Shown here: positions 11,098 to 18,200 of the stretch, piece after piece | How the letters are laid out: each line of letters begins with the position of its first letter | Numbering within the stretch: position 1 is the first letter of the stretch | DNA from: Cupriavidus sp. 2SB | Lineage (GTDB): Bacteria; Pseudomonadota; Gammaproteobacteria; Burkholderiales; Burkholderiaceae | DNA: 64,000 nucleotides | Direction of reading: 5' to 3' | NCBI RefSeq assembly: GCF_005503625.1 | Contig: NZ_SCMX01000006.1 | Coordinates: 62,001-126,000, forward strand | The notes under the pieces: generated by a model | Told to the model about the DNA's origin: nothing | Database searches by the model: none | Seen by the model: the letters and a program-made list of their open reading frames with translations, nothing else | Made by a program: the position numbers and the translations under genes

Positions 11098-11946
11098 ATG
11101 GAACTGCTGAGCGAACACGGCTGCCACGGCGGCGTCCAGCGCTTCTACCAGCACCAGTCGGCGGCCATCGGGCTGCCGATGCGGTTCTCGGTGTTCCTGC
11201 CGCCGCAGGCACTGGTGCCAGGCGCGAAGGCGCTGCCGACGCTGTTCTACCTGGCCGGCCTGACGTGCACCGAAGAAACGTTCATGATCAAGGCCGGCGC
11301 ACAGCAGTTCGCAACCGAGCACGGCCTGATCCTCGTGGCGCCCGATACCAGCCCACGCGGCGCCCACGTGCCCGGCGAGGCCGATGCATGGGACTTCGGC
11401 GTGGGAGCCGGATTCTACGTCGATGCCACCGAAGCGCCGTGGCGCATGCACTGGCGCATGGAGAGCTACGTCGCCGACGAACTGTTCCATCTGGTTACCG
11501 CCGAACTCCCGGCGGACCCCGCACGCATCGGCATCTTCGGCCACTCGATGGGCGGCCACGGCGCACTGGTGCTCGCCCAGCGCTACCCGCAACGCTTCCG
11601 CTCGGTGTCGGCCTTCGCACCCATCGCTGCCCCTTCGCAATGTCCGTGGGGCGTGAAAGCCTTCACGGGCTATCTCGGCGAAGACCGCAACCGATGGGCC
11701 CAGCACGACGCGACGGCGTTGATGGCCGCGCAGGCTTCGGCACCCTTCCCTGCGGGCATCCTGATCGACCAGGGACTGGCGGACAAATTCCTGGCCGAGC
11801 AGCTTTATCCGGAAGCGTTCGAAGCGGCTTGCGCCAAAGTAGGCCAGCCCCTGACGCTACGGCGCCATGCAGGCTACGACCACGGGTATTACTTCATCTC
11901 GACGTTTGTGGCCGACCATGTGCGGCATCACGCGGAAAGGCTTTGA
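11098..11946 (+). CDS. frmB: S-formylglutathione hydrolase
   Basis: A 282-residue esterase D family protein. It splits S-formylglutathione to formate and glutathione, the second step of formaldehyde removal. It has the nucleophile elbow GHSMGGHGA, the LAGLTCTEETFMIKAG block that is diagnostic of the family, and a late YDHGYYF with the catalytic histidine. It begins ten bases after frmA and is surely in the same operon. A GC-rich REP-like repeat follows its stop. Confidence 0.95.
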   Translation: MELLSEHGCHGGVQRFYQHQSAAIGLPMRFSVFLPPQALVPGAKALPTLFYLAGLTCTEETFMIKAGAQQFATEHGLILVAPDTSPRGAHVPGEADAWDFGVGAGFYVDATEAPWRMHWRMESYVADELFHLVTAELPADPARIGIFGHSMGGHGALVLAQRYPQRFRSVSAFAPIAAPSQCPWGVKAFTGYLGEDRNRWAQHDATALMAAQASAPFPAGILIDQGLADKFLAEQLYPEAFEAACAKVGQPLTLRRHAGYDHGYYFISTFVADHVRHHAERL

Positions 11947-11956
11947 AGCGTTTTAG

Positions 11957-12082
11957 CTCCCCTCTCCCGCGAAGTGGGAGAGGGGTTGGGGGAGAGGGCC
12001 AGAGGGCCTGCTTGCCAGCCACATCGCAAGTTGAACCGCTTGCCCTCTCCCCTGCCCCTCTCCCGGAGGGAGAGGGGAAAAA
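11957..12082. repeat. REP-like 126-bp repeat, copy A
   Basis: Two GC-rich palindromes (CCCTCTCCCGC with GTGGGAGAGGGG, and CCCTCTCCCGG with GGAGAGGGG) separated by a unique linker. It agrees with the copy at 13338 at all but one inserted base. The two copies are direct repeats and bracket the toxin-antitoxin pair. It may also end transcripts from both sides. Confidence 0.9.
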
Positions 12083-12090
12083 CCGGGCCC

Positions 12091-12750
12091 TTACTTCAAC
12101 TGGCCAAGAAACTCCTCGGCCATTTCGAGACATTCCTCGTAACTTCGCCAGTACTCACGCCTACGGATCAGTGAGAACTGATCCCGCATCAGATCGGGAC
12201 GCGCTTTCAGTCGGGTGATGAATGCATCGGCGTACTTGAGCAGGTACGGTGCGGCACATCGCAGTGGTTGTGGATCTGCCTCGATAACGACCGCGAGATC
12301 GAAGAGATCTCGGGCAGTACCGCTGTATCCCCGATGGAACAGCTTCTTGGCCACGATTTCGGCCGCTGTCTCGACACGCACCTCTCGCCCCATGATCTCC
12401 CATATCTCATACGGGTTCTCAGTCAGGTTTGTGGCGGCCACGATATCGATCTCGCCTTCGGGCAACCTCAGGCGGATGTAGTTGGCCTGTTCGATATAGT
12501 CGTCGCTAATGGACTCCGCTATGGCACTGAGGCGGGGATTCACGTAGCCGAGGTACTGAGGATCCCGGACGAAGAGATCGATGTCATAGGACAGCCGATG
12601 CTGGTATCGCAGCATCAACACCGTTCCGCCACCAAAGGTCCAGAATGGTTCAACTCCGCCATGCGTCCTGACCTCATCCATCAGGGTGAACGCATGAGGA
12701 AACAGCGCCTCCCACGCTTCCCCCATCAGCGGTTGCACTCTCATTTCCAC
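12091..12750 (-). CDS. AbiEii/AbiGii-type nucleotidyltransferase toxin
   Basis: A 219-residue protein of the nucleotidyltransferase fold used by AbiEii and MenT-like toxins. The core motif is FGGGTVLMLRYQHR with GGGT at residues 40-43, followed by the metal-binding DID at 56-58, and a downstream ARDLFDL block. Such toxins transfer nucleotides to RNA or other targets and halt growth during phage attack until countered by the antitoxin. The start overlaps the end of the upstream XRE gene by ten bases, as expected for a toxin-antitoxin operon. The pair sits between two identical repeats, which hints at transfer as a unit. Activity is inferred. Confidence 0.8.
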   Translation of the reverse strand: MEMRVQPLMGEAWEALFPHAFTLMDEVRTHGGVEPFWTFGGGTVLMLRYQHRLSYDIDLFVRDPQYLGYVNPRLSAIAESISDDYIEQANYIRLRLPEGEIDIVAATNLTENPYEIWEIMGREVRVETAAEIVAKKLFHRGYSGTARDLFDLAVVIEADPQPLRCAAPYLLKYADAFITRLKARPDLMRDQFSLIRRREYWRSYEECLEMAEEFLGQLK

Positions 12751-13244
12751 AACCCATCACGTGTAGCGGAAGTCGATGCGGCGAGACGATGCAGATTCCG
12801 CCAGATCTCTGCCGGCTTGCGGTTGTGCCTCGCTGCAACTTCTGCCACAGCTTTCACAATCAGTTGCAGCGGCGCTTCATCGAGAACCTGCGCGACATGG
12901 GCACGATAGCCCTGCGGGGTTTCCCCCGTGGCGAGCGCGGCGTCGAGCAGCTCAGGCGTGAAATCCCCGGAGTAACTCACGTTCGCGCCTAGCGCTGCCA
13001 TTCGGAGCGCATTGGGAGGTTTGCCGGCCGCTGCGCGCGCGACATCGGGATCATCGATAGAGATGGAAAGTCCCAATACGTCGAGTAACCGAACGAGATT
13101 CTCCAGCGTAACGTTCACCGTTCCGCGTTCAATGCCATTCAAGGTTTGCCGGGATAGCCCAGCCAGATCAGCGAGGCGCTGCTGGGAAATGCCGAGCGAC
13201 TGCCGTTTGCGTTGGATAGCAAGCATAAGTGCCGATAGGTGCAT
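12741..13244 (-). CDS. XRE-family regulator, likely antitoxin of the AbiEii-type pair
   Basis: A 167-residue protein. The N-terminal Cro/CI helix-turn-helix runs through SQQRLADLAGLSRQTLNGIE at about residues 20-40. The C-terminal half is a separate helical domain that may bind the toxin. It is the first gene of the pair, in the usual antitoxin-first order, and overlaps the toxin gene. A perfect 11-bp inverted repeat lies just upstream and probably is its own operator. Classical AbiEi antitoxins carry a different winged-helix domain, so this pair is a variant. Starts at 13244 or 13226 are both possible. Confidence 0.75.
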   Translation of the reverse strand: MHLSALMLAIQRKRQSLGISQQRLADLAGLSRQTLNGIERGTVNVTLENLVRLLDVLGLSISIDDPDVARAAAGKPPNALRMAALGANVSYSGDFTPELLDAALATGETPQGYRAHVAQVLDEAPLQLIVKAVAEVAARHNRKPAEIWRNLHRLAASTSATRDGLWK

Positions 13245-13264
13245 AGCTCAGGGGCGACTTGCAG

Positions 13265-13292
13265 TTTTTTGTCAAGTATAGTTGACAAAAAA
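13265..13292. promoter_or_regulatory. Probable operator of the XRE-toxin operon
   Basis: TTTTTTGTCAA and TTGACAAAAAA are perfect 11-bp inverted arms around GTATAG. The site lies about 20 bases before the XRE start. Its position and symmetry suit autorepression by the XRE dimer. Confidence 0.65.
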
Positions 13293-13337
13293 TTCTATGC
13301 AAGTCTGCCTCAGGTTAGCGCCACGGCAGTCGCGTTA

Positions 13338-13462
13338 CTCCCCTCTCCCGCGAAGTGGGAGAGGGGTTGGGGGAGAGGGCCAGAGGGCCTGCTTGCCAGC
13401 CCATCGCAAGTTGAACCGCTTGCCCTCTCCCCTGCCCCTCTCCCGGAGGGAGAGGGGAAAAA
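13338..13462. repeat. REP-like 125-bp repeat, copy B
   Basis: A direct repeat of copy A at 11957, one base shorter in the linker. It lies between the XRE promoter and the end of the flavin reductase gene, and can serve as a terminator for the latter: on the minus strand its arms form a strong hairpin. Confidence 0.9.
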
Positions 13463-13481
13463 ACAATCAGGAAGGGTAGTC

Positions 13482-14066
13482 TCAAGCCACTCGCCGCAAC
13501 TGCCTTGCCGACGCCCCGAACAACGGCGCCGCGCGATCTACCGCGAGCTTGATGCGTTCCGCGAGCGCGCCGTTGCCAATCGCATAGCCATCGAAATCCG
13601 CAGTCGACGCATACACCCCGATCGGCAACGTCAATGCCTGCAGGAAGCCGAACAGCGGTCGCAACTGGTGTTCGAGCACCAGCGCATGGCGGTCACTGCC
13701 GCCGGTGGCGGCCAGCAGCACGGGCTTGTCGGCCAATGCGTTCATGCCGACCAGGTCGAACAGATGCTTGAAGTGTCCGGGGAACGAGCCGCGATATACC
13801 GGCGCGGCGGCGATCACGAGGTCGGCGGATTCGATGGCGGCGACCTGCGCCTCGATGTCGGCAGGAAGTTCGTCGCGGGTCAGTGCGGCGCCCAGTGGTC
13901 GGGCGATCTCGCTCAGGTCAACGATCTGCGTATCGAGCACGAGCCGCTGTTCCAGTTCGGCAAGCAGCGCCTGGATCAGCACCAGCGTGCGCGACGGTTG
14001 ATGGGCGCTGCCGTTGACGGCGACGACTTTCAGGGGCGTGGACACGATTTCTATCTCCGGCTTCAT
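13482..14066 (-). CDS. NADPH-dependent FMN reductase family protein
   Basis: A flavodoxin-fold protein of about 194 residues. It opens with LKVVAVNGSAHQPSRT, the phosphate-binding loop of FMN reductases such as MsuE/SsuE, and has AAPVYRGSFPGHFKHLFDLV in the dimer and flavin region. Such enzymes supply reduced flavin to two-component monooxygenases, including those for alkanesulfonates, or reduce quinones. I take ATG 14066 as start; a longer form from about 14093 is possible because the frame stays open. No partner monooxygenase is seen beside it. The general family is clear. Confidence 0.78.
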   Translation of the reverse strand: MKPEIEIVSTPLKVVAVNGSAHQPSRTLVLIQALLAELEQRLVLDTQIVDLSEIARPLGAALTRDELPADIEAQVAAIESADLVIAAAPVYRGSFPGHFKHLFDLVGMNALADKPVLLAATGGSDRHALVLEHQLRPLFGFLQALTLPIGVYASTADFDGYAIGNGALAERIKLAVDRAAPLFGASARQLRRVA

Positions 14067-14145
14067 CGAATAAACATGGGCGACCCTCACCATAAACGCC
14101 CCGCCCGGTCCACGCGAACGAAGCAATTCATCTATCCATAGATGC

Positions 14146-14173
14146 AAAAACGGCAGCCACGCGGGCTGCCGTT
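14146..14173 (-). terminator. Rho-independent terminator of metQ
   Basis: On the minus strand AACGGCAGCC and GGCTGCCGTT form a 10-bp stem with a 5-nt loop, followed by TTTTT. It begins about 34 bases after the metQ stop. Confidence 0.85.
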
Positions 14174-14206
14174 CTCACATCGGGTAAAAAGTGGCGTTCG
14201 TTCAGC

Positions 14207-15019
14207 TTAGAACGACGGCACCATTGCGCCCTTGAACTGGGTCTTCATGAACTGGCGCACTTCCTCGGACTGATAGGCGGCCACGAGCTTCTTGACCCAT
14301 GGCTTGTCCTTGTCCTGCGTACGTACGGCGATGATGTTGGCGTACGGGCTGTGGATGTCTTCCAGGCCGATGGCGTCCTTGGTGGGCTGCAGGCCACCTG
14401 CCAGCGCGTAGTTCGTGTTGATCACCGCAGCGGCCACGTCAGGCAGCGCACGGGCCAGCTGGGCGGCGTCCAGTTCCACGATCTTGAGCTTCTTCGGGTT
14501 CTCGGCGATATCCAGCGGCGTGGCGTTCACGCCATTCGTGCCCACGCCGGCCTTCAGCTTGATCACGCCTTGCGCGGCCAGCAGCAGCAACGCACGGTTC
14601 TCGTTCGACGGATCGTTCGGCACGGCCACCTTGGCGCCCTGCGGCAAGTCCTTCGGCGACTTCAGGTTCTTGGAATAGATGCCAAGCGGCGAGATGTAGG
14701 TGTAGCCCACGCTGACCATCTTGTAGCCGCGCTGCTTGATCTGGCTGTCGAGGTAAGGCTGGTGCTGGAAGCTGTTGGCGTCGAGATCGCCGGCATCCAG
14801 CGCGGCGTTGGGCTGCACGTAGTCGTTGAATTCCACGATCTTCACGTTCAGGCCATTCTTCTTGGCCACCTTCTGCACCACCTGCCAGACTTCGGCATCG
14901 GGGCCGCCAACAGTACCAAGGCGAACCGTCTGTTCCTGTGCCGAGGCAGACCCGGCAGCCATCACGCCAAGCGCCACGGTAGCGGCAGCCAGCGTCTTCG
15001 TGATCGAGAGCATTTTCAT
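14207..15019 (-). CDS. metQ: Methionine-binding protein, NlpA/MetQ family
   Basis: A 270-residue periplasmic binding protein of the NlpA lipoprotein family, which brings D- and L-methionine to the MetNI transporter. The signal peptide ends GSASAQEQ. There is no lipobox cysteine at the cleavage site, so this copy appears soluble, unlike the E. coli protein. The mature part shows VRLGTVGGPDAEVWQ, FNDYVQPNAALDAGDLDANSFQH and PNDPSNENRALLLL, all typical. No metN or metI is next to it, so the rest of the transporter must be elsewhere. A clear terminator follows. Confidence 0.88.
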   Translation of the reverse strand: MKMLSITKTLAAATVALGVMAAGSASAQEQTVRLGTVGGPDAEVWQVVQKVAKKNGLNVKIVEFNDYVQPNAALDAGDLDANSFQHQPYLDSQIKQRGYKMVSVGYTYISPLGIYSKNLKSPKDLPQGAKVAVPNDPSNENRALLLLAAQGVIKLKAGVGTNGVNATPLDIAENPKKLKIVELDAAQLARALPDVAAAVINTNYALAGGLQPTKDAIGLEDIHSPYANIIAVRTQDKDKPWVKKLVAAYQSEEVRQFMKTQFKGAMVPSF

Positions 15020-15243
15020 CGTTCTATATTCCTGGGAATCGAGGAGTACGGCCCGTCCCTCTGTGTGGATGGCCGGTGGGCCACACCGGATAAGGGGCGG
15101 CCGAGGCGAGAGCTTACCCTAATGCCTACGCGCGATTGCGGATCGACCGCTTCGTGGCGCACACTACACCGCCGGACTGACAGACCGGACTGCACGGATC
15201 AATGTAGCAGACAAACCAACAAGAAGACGTCTGGAAGCCACGC

Positions 15244-18200
15244 GTGGTCAATCAAGAGCGATACAGGGTGACGGTGCCGATGGGCGAGAGACTTCAGATT
15301 CTATGGGACGACGGCGAGCGCGTATTCTCGCGCGGGCCGGATCAGGCAGAAGGCAGCGACCGCAATTTCCTCTACGCGCATTCCGCCACCGAGCACCCCT
15401 TGCCCGCCAGCCTGGCTCGCTTTGCTCACGAGTTTGGCCTGAAAGACGCGCTCGATGCCACGTGGGCGGTACGTCCACTGAAGCTGACGCGCGCCGATGG
15501 CCGTACTGTGCTGACGCTCGAAGACCCGGGCGGCGAACCGCTTTCCCGGCTGGTCGGCTCGCCCATCGATACCGGAGACTTCCTGCGCACCGCCGTCGGC
15601 ATTGCCGCAGCGCTCGCCAAGCTCCACCAGCATGGCCTGGTTCACAAGGATCTCAAGCCTACCCACATCCTGGTGAACTGCGCCGACGGCCACGTGCGGC
15701 TGACCGGATTCGGCCTCACCACACGCCTGCCCCGCGAACGCCAGGCACCCCAGCCGCCCGAGACCATCGCCGGCACGCTGGCCTATATGGCACCGGAGCA
15801 GACTGGCCGGATGAATCGCTCGATAGATTCCCGCAGCGACCTCTATGCGCTGGGCGTCACGCTTTACCAGATGCTGACCGGTGCGCTGCCGTTCACGGCT
15901 ACCGACGCGATGGAATGGGTGCATTGCCATATCGCCCGCACCCCGGTGCCGCCTGGCTTGCGCGCGAACGTGCCTGCCGTGGTGTCGAACATCGTCATGA
16001 AGCTGCTGGCCAAGACTGCGGAGGAACGCTACCAGACGGCTGCGGGCGTGGCGCACGACCTTCAACGCTGCCTGGCGGATTGGCAGCGTCAGCACCGCAT
16101 CGACGATTTCCCGCTGGACGAGCATGGCACGCCGGATCGCCTGCTGATTCCCGAGAAACTGTACGGTCGCGAGCGCGACGTCAACCGGCTCTGCGCCACC
16201 TTTGCGCGCGTCATGCAAAGCAGCGTGCCGGAACTGGTACTGGTCTCCGGCTACTCGGGCATTGGCAAGTCATCGGTGGTCAACGAATTGCACAAGACGC
16301 TGGTAGCGTCGCGCGGCCTGTTCGCTTCCGGAAAGTTCGACCAGTACAAGCGTGACATCCCCTACGCTACGCTGGTGCAGGCATTTCGAAGCCTGGTGCG
16401 GTCACTGCTTGGCAAGCCCGATGCCGAACTCGCCGCCTGGCGTGACGCGTTGCGCGAAGCGCTGGCCCCCAATGCGCGACTGATGACAGACCTGATTCCG
16501 GAACTGAAGCTGATCATCGGAGAGCCGCCGCCGGTGCCGGAACTGGAGCCGCAGCAGGCGCAGCGCCGCTTCCTGCTGCTGTTCCGTCGCTTCATCGGCG
16601 TGTTCGCCCGGCCGGAACATCCGCTCGCCCTCTTCCTCGACGATCTGCAGTGGCTCGATGCGGCCACGCTGGACCTGATCGAGAGCCTGCTGACGGACCC
16701 TGATCTGCGTCACGTGCTGCTGATCGGCGCCTATCGCGATAACGAAGTGGATGCATCTCATCCGCTGTCGCGCAAGCTGCAGGCCATCCGCAGCGCGGGC
16801 GGCCGGATCGAGGACATCACGCTGGCGCCGCTGGGCACCGCCGACATCCAGCAGATGATTGCGGAGGCACTGTATCGCGACCCCGAACACATCGCGCCGC
16901 TGGCGCAACTGGTGGAAGAAAAGACCGGCGGCAATCCGTTCTTCGTGATCCAGTTCCTGCAGGCCCTGGTCGAGGAAGACCTGCTAACGTTCGACCATGA
17001 CGCGCGCGCCTGGCGCTGGCAGACCGATCGCATTCACGCCAAGGGCTACACCGACAACATCGTGGACCTGATGGTCGGCAAGCTGGCCCGCCTGCCGGCA
17101 CAGACGCAGCAGGCATTGCAGCAACTGGCCTGCCTGGGCAACGCCGCCGATCTGTCGGATTTATCGACCGTACTGGGTACCGACGATACACAGACGCATG
17201 CCGTGTTGTGGGAAGCCATTCGCCAGGAACTGCTCGAACGGCAGGACGATGCCTACGCGTTCGTACACGACCGCGTGCATGAAGCCGCCTACTCGCTGAT
17301 TCCGGAAGACACCCGTGCGGAAGCCCATCTGCGGATTGGCCGCTTGCTTGCTGCACGGATTCCGGCAGCGCGGCACGAGGAAGCAATCTTCGACATCGTC
17401 GGGCAGCTCAATCGCGGCGCGACGCTGATCACCGAATGGCCGGAGCGGGAGCAACTGGCAGCGTTCAATCTGGTGGCCGGACGGCGCGCCAAGGCATCCA
17501 CCGCCTACGGCTCGGCGCTCGCCTATGTCACCACGGGTGCCGAACTCTTGCGTGACGAATGCTGGGAACACCAGCATGAATTGATGTTCGCGCTGGAGTT
17601 GGACCGTGCCGAGTGCGAGTTCCTGACGGGACAACTGCCGCGCGCCGAAGCACGGCTGGCGGCGCTGTCCAGACGGGCCATCACCACGGTCGAGCGTGCG
17701 CGCGTGGCATGCTGGCAGATGAACCTGTACCTGATTCTTGCCCGATGCGATACGGCTGTGGCCGCGTGCCTGGACTTTCTTCGTAGCGTGGGCATCGAGT
17801 GGTCACCCCATCCCGATGGTGCCATGGTACGCAGCGAGTACGACGGCATCTTTGCCAGGTTGGGCGACCGGCAGATCGAGGATCTGATCGATCTGCCGCC
17901 GATGAAGGACGCAGACGTGCTGGCCACCGTGGATGCGCTCACCACGCTGCTCGCGCCGGCGGTGCTCACCGACAGCAATCTCGCATGCCTGACGATTTGC
18001 AAGGCCATCAACCTGAGTCTTGCACACGGACACGGCGATGCATCCTGCGTGGCGTACACCAACTTTCCCCGCTTTGCCGGACGGCTGTTTGGCGACTATC
18101 AACCCGGATTCGCCTTCGGCCGGCTCGGCCGCGAACTGGTGGAACGCCGTGGCCTCGAACGATACGAAGCCAATACACGTCATTCGTTTTCGATCTTTGT

